Shown here in pieces: positions 24,032 through 33,076 of a DNA stretch of 64,000 nt (its first letter is position 1; each line of letters starts with the position of its first letter). The DNA is from JAPLNB01 sp964451955 (GTDB lineage: Bacteria > Planctomycetota > Phycisphaerae > Tepidisphaerales > Tepidisphaeraceae). The DNA lies in contig CAYVKG010000003.1 in NCBI GenBank assembly GCA_964451955.1, forward strand, positions 1 through 64,000, written 5' to 3'. The translations under genes were made by a program, and so were the position numbers. Below the pieces are notes generated by a model. That model searched no databases. It was not told where the DNA came from and was given only the letters and a program-made list of their open reading frames with translations.

Positions 24032-24583
24032 ATGCGCAAGCGACAAGTGAAGCAGAAACGTGGATTTACGCTGGTGGAGATTCTGGTCGTGGTGGTGATC
24101 CTGGGGATTGCCGGCGCGATCATTGTGCCGCAGCTTGGGACGCGTGACGACCGGCGTGTGGAGGCGGCGGCGCGGGTGTTGATGGCGGATCTGATTTATG
24201 CGCAGAACCTGGCGATCACACAGCAGAGTAACCAGTACGTGATGTTTCAGGTGACGCCGACGCCGAGCCAGTATTCGGTGATTCGCTCATCGGACATGAC
24301 GGTGGTTGAGCATCCTGTGAACAAGACGCCGTATGTGGCGGTGTTTGGGGGAAGCGGCAGCGGCGGGATGCAGGGAGTGACGCTGGTGTCGGCGAATTTC
24401 CAGGGTGCCTCGGCGACATCCTATCAGACGCTGGGGTTTAACGAGATCGGCTCGCCGGTGGTTTACACGGGGACTGGAAGCGAGTCGCTGACGAGCGGAT
24501 CGATCGTGATCCAGTCGGGGAGTTTTCAACTTCGGATCGACATTGAGCCGTTCACCGGTCAGATCACGGTGACGGCGATTTAA
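24032..24583 (+). CDS. Minor pseudopilin (GspH/FimT-like)
   Basis: A 183-residue pilin-like protein with a basic leader (MRKRQVKQKRG) cut before FTLVEILVVVVILGIAGAII, Glu at +5. The following ARVLMADLIYAQNLAITQQS is the signature of GspH/FimT minor pilins (LxxDLxxARxEAI pattern). The C-terminal part is beta-rich (YQTLGFNEIGSPVV; LRIDIEPFTGQITV), again as in GspH. It completes a set of four minor subunits in the operon. The ATG at 24032 places the cleavage site after an 11-residue leader. Confidence 0.85.
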   Translation: MRKRQVKQKRGFTLVEILVVVVILGIAGAIIVPQLGTRDDRRVEAAARVLMADLIYAQNLAITQQSNQYVMFQVTPTPSQYSVIRSSDMTVVEHPVNKTPYVAVFGGSGSGGMQGVTLVSANFQGASATSYQTLGFNEIGSPVVYTGTGSESLTSGSIVIQSGSFQLRIDIEPFTGQITVTAI

Positions 24584-24594
24584 GAGAAGGGGAC

Positions 24595-25782
24595 ATGGTC
24601 AAGTTGAGCAGATCACAGCTTCAGCCGATCGGCCTGGATATCGGGCGCGACTCGATCAAGATGATCCAGTTGGAGGTGATCGGGGATGCGTTGGCGGTGC
24701 GGGCGGCGGCGCGTCGGAACTTGCCGGACGAGGTGAAGGCGGACCCGCAGTTGCGGATGCCAGTGGCGGCGGAGATGGTTCGGCAGATGTTGCGGGAAGG
24801 GGGGTTCTCGGGTCGGCGGGCGGTGTTGGCGTTGCCGCGTGAGATTGTTCACGTCAAGAATTTCCGGTTGCCGTTGATGCCGGTGAGCGAACTGGAGGCG
24901 GCGGTTCGATTTGAGGCGGGGAATCTGTTTCCGTTTGACGCGGAGCAGGCGCACGTGCATTTCCAGCCGGCGGGGGAGGTGAGGCAGGGGAACGAGGTGC
25001 TGCAGGAAGTGATTGTCCTGGCGGCGCGGTATGAGGACGTGGATCGGTTTGTGGAATTGGCGAATGGTTGTGGGGTTGAGATTGAATCGCTGGATGTGGA
25101 GCAGATGGCGTTGTTTCGGAGCGTGGAGCGATTCATCCGACGGCGTGAGGATGAGCAGGAGGTTCATGTTCTGGCGGATATTGGGTTGTCGGGCACGCAG
25201 GTTGTGATTGGCAAGGGGCGGGAGATCAGCGTATTGAAGGCGATCGACATCGGGGGGATTCATCTGCAACAGGCGATCGCGACGAGGCTGGGGATCACGG
25301 TGGGGGAGGCGCAGGCGCTTCGTCGGCGTCTTGTGGAGTCGCCGGAGTCGCCGGAGGAGGGTTCCGGGAGACCGGATGCGGTGCGGCAGGCGGTATTTGA
25401 CGCGACGCGCAGCGTGATGGAGTCGATTGGCCAGGAGATATCGCTGTGTTTGCGGTATCAGTCGGTGACGTTTCGTGGGAATCGGCCGCAGCGGCTGAGG
25501 CTGTTTGGCGGGGAGGCCGCGGACAAGCAATTGCAGGCGGTGTTGAGTTCGATCGTGACGATTCCGGTGGAATCGGGGCGGCCGTTGAGCAACGTGGATA
25601 CGAGCAGGATGAAGGCGGTGGAACGGCGGGGTCTGATGGCGGAATGGGCGTTGGCGGTGGGTCTTGGTCTGCGGCGGACGGAGCAGCGGTTTGGGTCGAA
25701 GACGGGCAGGCCGCGGGGGATGGCGGCGCCGGCGCCGGTCGGAGCGGAGACGGAGGCGGTTTCGGAGGGCGCCCATGCGTGA
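24595..25782 (+). CDS. pilM: Type IV pilus assembly protein PilM
   Basis: A 395-residue cytoplasmic, actin-like protein that binds the PilN N-terminus and links the motor to the inner-membrane platform. Family features: IGLDIGRDSIKMIQLE (phosphate-1 loop), LALPREIVHVKNFRLP, AVRFEAGNLFPFD, VLADIGLSGTQVVI (phosphate-2 loop) and a final LFGGEAADKQL. The C-terminus carries a low-complexity tail (AAPAPVGAETEA). Its stop overlaps the pilN-like start, consistent with translational coupling. Confidence 0.93.
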   Translation: MVKLSRSQLQPIGLDIGRDSIKMIQLEVIGDALAVRAAARRNLPDEVKADPQLRMPVAAEMVRQMLREGGFSGRRAVLALPREIVHVKNFRLPLMPVSELEAAVRFEAGNLFPFDAEQAHVHFQPAGEVRQGNEVLQEVIVLAARYEDVDRFVELANGCGVEIESLDVEQMALFRSVERFIRRREDEQEVHVLADIGLSGTQVVIGKGREISVLKAIDIGGIHLQQAIATRLGITVGEAQALRRRLVESPESPEEGSGRPDAVRQAVFDATRSVMESIGQEISLCLRYQSVTFRGNRPQRLRLFGGEAADKQLQAVLSSIVTIPVESGRPLSNVDTSRMKAVERRGLMAEWALAVGLGLRRTEQRFGSKTGRPRGMAAPAPVGAETEAVSEGAHA

Positions 25783-26401
25783 AGTGGAATTTCTACCGAC
25801 GTGGTACGCGCAACTGCAGAAGCGGAGGCGTTCGCTGGTTTTGCAGGTATGGGTGAGCGTGGCGATGGCCGTGGGTTTGGGGCTGTGGGTATTTCTGGCG
25901 GGCCGGAACCGGTGCATTGCGGAAGACGCATTAGGTGCGATCAAGGGTCAATGGGAACAGGCGAATCAGCAGGTGCAGCAGTTGGACCGGATGGAGGCGT
26001 TGAGCAAGCAATGGAGGCAGCAGGCGGAGGTGCTGGGGCGTCTGGGCGAGCACGTGAAGGTGTCGCAGATGCTGGCGAAGCTGGGGGAATTGATGCCGCC
26101 GACGGTATCGCTGCTGAGTCTGGAGCTGATGGTTGAGGAGACGTCGTTGCCGGCGGTTGCGACGGGGAAACCGGGGGGGAAGGATGCCTTGCCGGCGCGG
26201 GATCGGCGTCTGCGGGTGAAGCTGGTGGGGGTGGCGCCGACGAACATGGAGATGGCGACGTTTGTGATAGAGCTGAACAAGGTGCCGTTTTTCGATGGTG
26301 TGGCACCCACTTACGCGCGGGATCGTCGCGAGTCGGGGCATGTGCTTCGGGAGTTTGAGTTGACGTTCAGCGTGAACCTGAATACGCCGATCGGGAATTG
26401 A
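25775..26401 (+). CDS. pilN: PilN-like inner-membrane assembly protein
   Basis: A 208-residue bitopic membrane protein. The short N-terminus MREVEFLPTWY corresponds to the PilM-binding motif (usual form INLLP.. in PilN). A transmembrane helix spans about residues 25-45 and a coiled coil follows (QWEQANQQVQQLDRMEALSKQW, shortened here to its flanks). The periplasmic fold is ferredoxin-like, with LMPPTVSLLSLEL in the place typical of PilN. The gene lies between pilM and the pilO-like gene with overlap or near overlap on both sides. Confidence 0.88.
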   Translation: MREVEFLPTWYAQLQKRRRSLVLQVWVSVAMAVGLGLWVFLAGRNRCIAEDALGAIKGQWEQANQQVQQLDRMEALSKQWRQQAEVLGRLGEHVKVSQMLAKLGELMPPTVSLLSLELMVEETSLPAVATGKPGGKDALPARDRRLRVKLVGVAPTNMEMATFVIELNKVPFFDGVAPTYARDRRESGHVLREFELTFSVNLNTPIGN

Positions 26402-26405
26402 GCAG

Positions 26406-26963
26406 ATGCGATCATTGCAGAATCAGATTGACTGGTATGCTCGCGCCCAGTGGACGCTGGGGATTGTCACGGCCGTGGGTTTGCTGGGTTTCTATGTGAT
26501 GGGTTATCGGCCGGCGACTCGGAATCTGGCGGCGTTGCAGAGGCAGATCGAGTTGAAGCGGCAGGCGCTGTTGACGGACCAGGACCGCGCGCGGAGTCTC
26601 CCGGCGGTGCTGCGGGAAGTGCAGCGGCTGGAGCAGAGCGTGCGGGATTATGACCGGAAATTCCCGCGGCAGGTGGAGCTGGGGCAGTTCATCAAGGATC
26701 TGACGGAGATCAGTCAGCAGTTGTCGTTGCAGGAGGTTCGGCTGCAACCGCTGGCGTCCAAGCGATCGGACGGGTACTGCGAGCAACCGATTCAGTTGAG
26801 TTTTCAGGGGGACTTTCTGACGGTGGCGTCGTTCCTGAGGCAGGTGGAGGATCTGCAGAGGCTGACGCGGATTCGTCGCCTGACGATGAAAGCGACGGTT
26901 GGCAAGCCCGGCGTGGTTGAAGTGACGGACATGGTAAGCAGCGTGTATTTCTCGGAGGGATGA
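26406..26963 (+). CDS. pilO: PilO-like inner-membrane assembly protein
   Basis: A 185-residue protein with a single transmembrane helix at about residues 15-37, a coiled coil (LAALQRQIELKRQALLTD; VLREVQRLEQSVRDYDRKF) and a periplasmic domain with LGQFIKDLTEISQQLSL and FLRQVEDLQRLTRI, the usual PilO pattern. PilO pairs with PilN to align the inner-membrane platform with the secretin. The stop codon abuts the start of the following gene. Confidence 0.88.
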   Translation: MRSLQNQIDWYARAQWTLGIVTAVGLLGFYVMGYRPATRNLAALQRQIELKRQALLTDQDRARSLPAVLREVQRLEQSVRDYDRKFPRQVELGQFIKDLTEISQQLSLQEVRLQPLASKRSDGYCEQPIQLSFQGDFLTVASFLRQVEDLQRLTRIRRLTMKATVGKPGVVEVTDMVSSVYFSEG

Positions 26964-27587
26964 ATGGCCGACACTTCGTTATTGGCATTGCAGCAGTGGG
27001 CGGCTCGGCGCTTCAAGACGCAGCCGAAGAAGACGGCCGCGTTGAGCATTCTGGTGGCGGTGATGGCTGTCATGTGGGGGAAGGTGCTTTTTACCGGCAA
27101 GACGGGTCCTGCGTCGGCGATGGCGAAGATGTCGGCGAGCAAGGCGGTCGCGGATCGAAGCGTCGGGGCGAGTTCTGCGATGCCGCAGGCGATGCTCGCT
27201 TTGCAAAGATTTACCCGCAGTTCGCCCGATGTGATGACTCGGAACCTGTTTCTTGTGAAGCTCGAGTACTTCGCGAAGGACGGATCGACGCTGTCGAAGG
27301 ACTCGGCGGCATCCGAGGGATTTTGGGACGAACTGGCAAAGTCGTTCGCGGCGAAGGCCGATCAGGAGAAGGCGAAGCAGATACTGGTTGAGAACCTGCG
27401 TTCGCGAGCGGCTCGACTGGACTTGCAGAGCACGATGATGAAGAACGGAGCTCCCAAGGCGATGGTGAACGGAATTCTCGTAGGAGAAGGCGACACCATT
27501 GACGGCTTCCGCGTGGAGAAGATCGAAGCCAGGCGGATCGTGGTGGAGCGAGAAGGGGTCAAACTGGAGATCGTTTTCAAATTCTAG
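26964..27587 (+). CDS. PilP/GspC-like linker protein
   Basis: A 207-residue protein with one membrane helix at about residues 23-45 (KTAALSILVAVMAVMWGKVL), a long polar linker and a C-terminal small beta domain (NGILVGEGDTIDGFRVEKIE, then RRIVVEREGVKLEIVF). That domain follows the pattern of the GspC homology region and PilP, which bind the N-terminal domains of the secretin. Its place between pilO and the secretin gene supports the role. Sequence similarity to either family is too weak to choose between them. Confidence 0.75.
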   Translation: MADTSLLALQQWAARRFKTQPKKTAALSILVAVMAVMWGKVLFTGKTGPASAMAKMSASKAVADRSVGASSAMPQAMLALQRFTRSSPDVMTRNLFLVKLEYFAKDGSTLSKDSAASEGFWDELAKSFAAKADQEKAKQILVENLRSRAARLDLQSTMMKNGAPKAMVNGILVGEGDTIDGFRVEKIEARRIVVEREGVKLEIVFKF

Positions 27588-27633
27588 TCGCGGGCAGGTG
27601 GGTTCCGCGGTGTTGTTTAAGGAGAGAATTGTC

Positions 27634-29820
27634 ATGTGCAAAACGACGAAGGCGGTAGCGGTTCTTTTTTTGGCCTTGTCGTCCGTTTATTCCTTTCAGG
27701 CGCTATCGGTGGGTGCGGAAAACAAGGCAAGCCAATCCGGTGGTAAGGGATCTAACACGGACGTCAAGCTGTTGAGCGACGCGCCGGCCGCTGCGCCGGC
27801 GACGCAGGCGGCGGGCGGTCAGAGCGTTGGGGCGCAGCAGGTTAACGTTTCGGACGCGGGGACGGTCGAGATTCACGTGAACGAAGCGAACCTGGTTGAA
27901 GTGCTGCGGATGTTGTCGCTGCAGTCGCAGAAGAACATCATTGCCAGCAAGGAAGTTCGCGGGACGGTGACGGCGAACCTGTATAACGTGACGATCCGCG
28001 AGGCGTTGGAAGCCATTCTCAAGGGGAACGGTTATGCGTACCGCGAGAAGGGCAACTTCATATACGTGTACGGCGCCAAGGAACTGGCGGACATCGAGAA
28101 GGCGGAGCGGCAGATGACGACGGAGGTGTTCCGCCTCTACTACACCCCGGCGGCGAACGCGGTGAGCATCATCAAGCCGGCGATGAGCGCGGAAGGGCAG
28201 GTGTCGTTCACGCTGCCGGCGGTGAAGGGGATCGAGAGCAGCACGAAGGAAGTCGGCGGGAACGATCATGCCACCGAGGACATCCTGGTGGTTCGGGATT
28301 ATCCGGACAACATTGAGAAGGTGAAGAAGGTTTTGAAGGAGATTGACCGGCGGCCGCAGCAGATCCTGGTCGAGGCGACGATTGTGGCGGCTCGCCTGAC
28401 GGACGACAACAATCTGGGCATTGACTTCAACCTGATTGGCGGGATTGATTTCGCCAAGATCATTCACTCGGGCGGGCAGATCACGAATGCGCAGTTGCCG
28501 AGTGGCGACAGCATTGCATCGGATCGGGTGCACAGTGCCGGCACGGGCAACAATTTCACCTCGGGCCTGACGCCTGGTTTCAAGGTTGGTTTTGTGACGC
28601 AGGACGTGTCGATTTTCGTCAACGCGTTGGAGCAGGTGACGGACACGATGGTTCTTGCGAACCCGAAGGTGTTGACGCTGAACAAGCAGCGAGGCGAGGT
28701 TCTGGTGGGGCGAGAGGACGGTTACAAGACGACGTCTGTGACGGAGACGACGACGGTTCAGACGGTGGAGTTTCTGAAGACCGGCACACGGCTGATTTTC
28801 CGGCCGTTCATCGGTGACGACGGATACATCCGCATGGAGATCCACCCGGAGGATTCGAGCGGCGGTTTGAAGAACGATCTGCCGTTCAAGACGACGGCGG
28901 AAGTGACGACGAACATCATGGTGAAGGACGGGCACACGGTGGTGATTGGCGGTTTGTTCCGGGAGAGCACGATCGCGAGCCGGAGCCAGGTTCCGGGTCT
29001 GGGCAGTGTTCCGGTGCTTGGCGCGCTGTTCCGGAATCAGCAGGACACGACGCTGCGTGAGGAGCTGATCGTGCTGTTGACGCCGCACATTGTGAAGGAT
29101 GAGAAGGCCTACGCGAAGGCTTCGGAGGAGGAGCTGAAGGACATGGAGAAGCTGCGCGTGGGCGTTCGGCGGAGCCTGATGCCGTGGGCCCGTGAGCGTT
29201 TGGCCGAGGGCGCGTATGACAACGCGGTGAAGGAGATGAGCAAGGCCACTCCGAACCCGAAGAAGGCGATCTGGTACCTGGATTGCGCGACGAATCTGAA
29301 CCCGAAGTTCATGGAAGCGATCAAGATGAAGGAGAATCTGAGCGGCAAGGAAGTGACGGGCGTGGACAACAGCTCGATTCGCGGATTCGTGAAGCGTCAG
29401 GTGTTGGCGGAGCGTGGGGTAACGAGCTCGCTGGAGACGCCGAAGTGGTCTCCGGTGATGCGGCCTGAGGGCGTGAATTCCACGGGTCCGACGAATCAGC
29501 CGGTGACGGTTGCGCCAGCGCAACCGAAGACCGCGCAGACGGACGCGGATGAGGAAGCCTGGGAGCTGGAGTGCATGGTCGAAGAGGCGATGCAGATGGA
29601 AGCGACGGCGGAACCGGCGGTCGTGGGATCGCCCGTCGTCGAGAAGAAGACAGAAGAACCGCTGTTGGAGCAGGGTAATGGGCAGGCGGTCACGGTGGCG
29701 GAAGTGCCTGCGCCGGTTGTGGCGCCGGCGACGCAGCCTGCCGGGCAGGAGACGACCGTGACGGAGCTGCCGACGGAGGAGCTGGAAGGCCAGCCGTCGA
29801 AAGAGAATGACCAGAAGTGA
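27634..29820 (+). CDS. pilQ: PilQ/GspD-family secretin
   Basis: A 728-residue outer-membrane secretin. A signal peptide (VAVLFLALSSVYSFQALS) is followed by a low-complexity linker, an STN/N0-like domain (VEIHVNEANLVEVLRMLSLQ), an N-domain with VRDYPDNIEKVKKVLKEIDR, and the secretin barrel (ILVEATIVAARL; VKDGHTVVIGGLF; SVPVLGALFRNQ; LIVLLTPHIV). The barrel ends near residue 495; about 230 further residues follow, with helical repeats (RERLAEGAYDNAVKEMSKA) and a Pro/Thr-rich tail, an unusual extension. AAGGAGA precedes the ATG at 27634, chosen over upstream in-frame codons because it starts the signal peptide. Confidence 0.93.
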   Translation: MCKTTKAVAVLFLALSSVYSFQALSVGAENKASQSGGKGSNTDVKLLSDAPAAAPATQAAGGQSVGAQQVNVSDAGTVEIHVNEANLVEVLRMLSLQSQKNIIASKEVRGTVTANLYNVTIREALEAILKGNGYAYREKGNFIYVYGAKELADIEKAERQMTTEVFRLYYTPAANAVSIIKPAMSAEGQVSFTLPAVKGIESSTKEVGGNDHATEDILVVRDYPDNIEKVKKVLKEIDRRPQQILVEATIVAARLTDDNNLGIDFNLIGGIDFAKIIHSGGQITNAQLPSGDSIASDRVHSAGTGNNFTSGLTPGFKVGFVTQDVSIFVNALEQVTDTMVLANPKVLTLNKQRGEVLVGREDGYKTTSVTETTTVQTVEFLKTGTRLIFRPFIGDDGYIRMEIHPEDSSGGLKNDLPFKTTAEVTTNIMVKDGHTVVIGGLFRESTIASRSQVPGLGSVPVLGALFRNQQDTTLREELIVLLTPHIVKDEKAYAKASEEELKDMEKLRVGVRRSLMPWARERLAEGAYDNAVKEMSKATPNPKKAIWYLDCATNLNPKFMEAIKMKENLSGKEVTGVDNSSIRGFVKRQVLAERGVTSSLETPKWSPVMRPEGVNSTGPTNQPVTVAPAQPKTAQTDADEEAWELECMVEEAMQMEATAEPAVVGSPVVEKKTEEPLLEQGNGQAVTVAEVPAPVVAPATQPAGQETTVTELPTEELEGQPSKENDQK

Positions 29821-29872
29821 GCCGTCGGGAGAGTGAGGTTATCGCGGAGGGCGCGATTACTCAGGAGTTCCC

Positions 29873-31060
29873 ATGGCAGTGAAGCATGTTGTGATAATGC
29901 TGATTCTGGTGCTTGCCGCCGGTTGTGCGAACGGGCCCAAAGAGCCCACGCAGAAGGAAGCGGCGATGCTGCGGTGGAATACAGCCAGGTCGGACGTTCT
30001 GTACGGCATGGCGAGGCAGCAGTATCAGAACGGCAACTTCGCCGAGAGCCGCAAGGCGTTGGATGACGCGATCAAGCTCAATGCGAAGAACGCGCAGCTA
30101 TACGTATTGCAGGCGAAGCTGGGCATCGAGCTAGGTCAGCTGGAGTCGGCCGAGAAGTCGCTGCAGGTGGCGCGTGAGTTGAACGGGAAGGACCCGGAGG
30201 TGGACTACCTGTTCGGCGTGATAAACGAGCGTTGGCAGAAGCGCGAGGTGGCGTTGGAGTGTTACACGCGGGCGTCGGAGGAGGCGCCGTCGGAGCCGGC
30301 GTACCTGATGGCCAGGGCGGAGATGCTGGTGGCGATGGATCGGCTGCCCGAGGCGTTGTCGCTGCTTCGCGATCGGATGGCCTACTTTGAGTACAGTGCG
30401 GCGATTCGCGATGCGGTAGGGCAGATGCTTGTCCAGCAGGGCAAGTATGCGGACGGGGCGGTGGTGCTTCGCCAGGCGAGCATCCTCGCGCCGGACGAGC
30501 TGGCGATTCGCGAGCACCTGGCGATCGCGCTGTTCTTCGCGGGGGACTACCGGGAAGCGGGTTCGATACTGGGCCGGCTGGTGAAGGAAGATCGCTATCG
30601 GGCGCGAGCGGACCTGCACACGGCGCTTGGCGAGTGCCAGTTGCAGGCCGGGAGCGTGCCGGAGGCCAGGGAGAGTTTTGAGACCGCCTCGCAACTGGAT
30701 CCCTCGTCAGCGGGCATCTGGCTGAAGTTGACGAAGGCGGCGCTGGAGCTGAATGATGTTCGCCGGGCGGAGTTGTCGGCGCGCAAGGCGTTGTCGATCG
30801 AGCCGGGCAGCAGCGAGGTGCATTTGGCGTTGGGTTACGTACGGCTGCGGCAGAACCGTTTGGACGAGGCGTTGGCGGCGTTTCGGAAGGCCGGTGCTTT
30901 GGACAGCGGGGACCCTGTGAGCCTTTGCATGAGCGGTCTGATTCTGGAGAAGCAGGGCAAGCATACGGAAGCGATTGATTGTTACGCCCGCGCGCTGAAG
31001 TTGAAACCGCATGATCAATTGGCGGCGACGCTGATGGCGCAGGCGAGTGTTGCCGAATAG
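29873..31060 (+). CDS. TPR lipoprotein, possible secretin pilotin (PilF-like)
   Basis: A 395-residue protein with a lipoprotein signal (VVIMLILVLAAGC, lipobox Cys18) and about nine tetratricopeptide-type repeats, for example QQYQNGNFAESRKALDDAI and LGYVRLRQNRLDEALAAF. PilF/PilW-type TPR lipoproteins guide secretin assembly in the outer membrane, and the position next to the secretin gene suggests the same here. It is longer than PilF (about 250 residues), so the role is inferred. Confidence 0.82.
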   Translation: MAVKHVVIMLILVLAAGCANGPKEPTQKEAAMLRWNTARSDVLYGMARQQYQNGNFAESRKALDDAIKLNAKNAQLYVLQAKLGIELGQLESAEKSLQVARELNGKDPEVDYLFGVINERWQKREVALECYTRASEEAPSEPAYLMARAEMLVAMDRLPEALSLLRDRMAYFEYSAAIRDAVGQMLVQQGKYADGAVVLRQASILAPDELAIREHLAIALFFAGDYREAGSILGRLVKEDRYRARADLHTALGECQLQAGSVPEARESFETASQLDPSSAGIWLKLTKAALELNDVRRAELSARKALSIEPGSSEVHLALGYVRLRQNRLDEALAAFRKAGALDSGDPVSLCMSGLILEKQGKHTEAIDCYARALKLKPHDQLAATLMAQASVAE

Positions 31061-31158
31061 GCGCATCGCGATTCGGTCCCGGTGGCGTATCGGGTCCGGA
31101 GTGCGGGCGGCTGTCCTCCGGAGGGGACAGAGGGTTTTTCACGTACGGGGAGCATCGC

Positions 31159-32598
31159 GTGCGTCGCGCACCCATCATACTGCTGATTGTCTGCGTTTTG
31201 CTGTTTGCCGGTCTGATGTCGTTGTTCCTGGTTCCGGCGAATGTGATTCGCATCTCGGATGGCCTGGCGTTTCAGGCGAATCGCGTCGCGGGTGTGGTGT
31301 TGATGTCGTTCGCGAGCCTGGTTGGGGCCGGGGGGCTGTTGTCGCTGTCGCGTGCATGCCGACGGTTGCCGCATTTGGTGGCCGAGGCGCAAGCTCGTGG
31401 ATTGCTGGGGCGAGTGGAGTCTTCGCACCCGACGCTGAGCGGGCTGGTAGACGCGGTGAATGGGGTGATTGAGCGAGCGGGGGAGGAGGTAGCCGCGGCG
31501 CGGTTGCATGCGAAGGAGCTGGAGATTCAGTTGAAGGTGGCGACGGCGGAGCGGCAGCACGCGGAGGCGATCATCTACAGCATATCGGACGCGGTGCTGG
31601 TGACGGATCCGTTTGACGAGGTGGTGCTGGCGAATGACTCGGCGGCCCGGGTGTTTGATTTCGATCTGAGCCGGGCGACGCGGGCGCCGATTGGGCAGGT
31701 GATGCAGGACAACACGATGGTTTCGCTGATTCGGGAGATGCGGCAGAGCGACAGCCGCAGCGGCCGGCGGATCGTGGAGCACAAGGTGAAGAGCCCGACG
31801 GGGGATCGGATCTATCGGGTGACGTTGTCGTGCGTTTCGGGGCGAGAGGACACGCCGGCGGGGGTGGTGACGGTCCTGCATGACATGACGCGAGAGAAGG
31901 AAGTGGCGGAGATGAAGAACGACTTCGTCTCGAACGTGAGCCACGAATTGCGGACGCCGCTGGCGAGCATCAAGGCTTATGCGGAGATGCTGATTGACGG
32001 GGAGGCTTCGGACGATCGGACTCGTACGGAGTTTTATGAGGTGATCCAGAACGAGGCGAACCGTCTGGGCCGGCTGATCGACAATATTCTGAACATTTCG
32101 CGGATCGAGTCGGGGTTGGTGAAGATCAACAAGGCGCCGCTGAGCCTGATGGTGCTGCTGAAGGAGGCCGTGGAGGTGATTGTGCCGCAGGCCAGGCAGA
32201 AGCAGATCAAGATCGTCGAGGAGATTGCTCCGGCGGTTTATCAGACGCGGGCGGACCGGGACATGCTGTATGAGTCGATTCTGAACCTGCTTTCCAATGC
32301 GGTGAAATATACTCCCGAGGGGGGGACGATAACTGTGCAAACCGTGGCTGACGAGTCCAGAAAGAAGATTTCCGCGCGGATCTCGGACACGGGGGTGGGA
32401 ATTCCGCCAAAGGACCTGCCGTTTGTATTCGATAAATTCTACAGGGCCGAAGCCAACAACCGGATGGCGAAGGGCACGGGCCTTGGGCTGTCGCTGGTGA
32501 AGCACATTATCGAAACGGTTCACAACGGACGGATGTTTGTGGAGAGCCAGGTTGGCAAAGGCAGCACGTTCGGATTTGAGCTGGATCTGGTGGAGTAG
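31159..32598 (+). CDS. Membrane sensor histidine kinase with PAS domain
   Basis: A 479-residue two-component kinase. Two membrane helices lie at about residues 5-25 and 43-65, with only a short loop between them. A helical linker, a PAS domain (about 135-240; IIYSISDAVLVTDPFDEVVL) and the kinase core follow. The H box is FVSNVSHELRTPLASIKAY with His262; the N box LLSNAVKYTPEGG and the G boxes DTGVGIP and GTGLGLSLV are complete. The GTG start has GGGGAG about 7 bases upstream. It opens a signalling block inside the pilus operon and is probably the partner of the response regulator that follows. Confidence 0.92.
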   Translation: MRRAPIILLIVCVLLFAGLMSLFLVPANVIRISDGLAFQANRVAGVVLMSFASLVGAGGLLSLSRACRRLPHLVAEAQARGLLGRVESSHPTLSGLVDAVNGVIERAGEEVAAARLHAKELEIQLKVATAERQHAEAIIYSISDAVLVTDPFDEVVLANDSAARVFDFDLSRATRAPIGQVMQDNTMVSLIREMRQSDSRSGRRIVEHKVKSPTGDRIYRVTLSCVSGREDTPAGVVTVLHDMTREKEVAEMKNDFVSNVSHELRTPLASIKAYAEMLIDGEASDDRTRTEFYEVIQNEANRLGRLIDNILNISRIESGLVKINKAPLSLMVLLKEAVEVIVPQARQKQIKIVEEIAPAVYQTRADRDMLYESILNLLSNAVKYTPEGGTITVQTVADESRKKISARISDTGVGIPPKDLPFVFDKFYRAEANNRMAKGTGLGLSLVKHIIETVHNGRMFVESQVGKGSTFGFELDLVE

Positions 32599-32664
32599 GC
32601 ACGGAGCGGCGGGCAGGGCGTGATGGTTGGGCGAAGCCAGTTGCCGCACGAGAGGAGAGCGGGC

Positions 32665-33045
32665 ATGACAGGCAAGACGATTCTGGTTGCCGACGACGAG
32701 TCGCACATATTGTCGGTGGTGTCGCTGAAGCTGCAGAATGCGGGGTTTCGCGTGGTGACGGCGCGTGACGGGCGGGAAGCGTTGGAGGCGGCGCAGCACG
32801 AGCACCCGGACCTGATCATTACGGATTATCACATGCCGGAGATGTCCGGCCTGGAGCTTTGCCGGGCGTTGAAGCTGGAGCCGGCGACGTGCAACATTCC
32901 GGCGATCATGTTGACGGCGCGAGGGTACAGCCTGGAGCCGCAGGACACGGAGAAGAGCGGGATCCTATGCATGTTGAGCAAACCGTTCAGCCCGAGGCAG
33001 CTTCTGGCGACGGTGAACGAGGTCCTGGCGAAGCAGGCCGCGTAG
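32665..33045 (+). CDS. Single-domain response regulator
   Basis: A 126-residue receiver domain with no output domain, similar to CheY and PilG/PilH. Asp54 in IITDYHMPEMSG is the phosphorylation site, ADDES holds the acidic pocket, and Lys in LSKPFSP completes the site. GAGGAGAG precedes the ATG at 32665; the frame upstream of it is not needed. It presumably receives phosphate from the adjacent histidine kinase and acts through protein contact, perhaps with pilus or HD-GYP proteins. Confidence 0.9.
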   Translation: MTGKTILVADDESHILSVVSLKLQNAGFRVVTARDGREALEAAQHEHPDLIITDYHMPEMSGLELCRALKLEPATCNIPAIMLTARGYSLEPQDTEKSGILCMLSKPFSPRQLLATVNEVLAKQAA

Positions 33046-33076
33046 CGGGCGGGTGGCATGGAGAAGAGGGTGTTGC

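Noticed and set aside
27703..29523. 606-codon minus-strand frame opposite the pilus secretin gene
   Set aside because: Arg/Leu/His-rich translation without domains; the plus-strand secretin is unmistakable.
31015..32832. 605-codon minus-strand frame opposite the histidine kinase gene
   Set aside because: Shadow frame; the plus strand encodes a complete kinase with all motifs.
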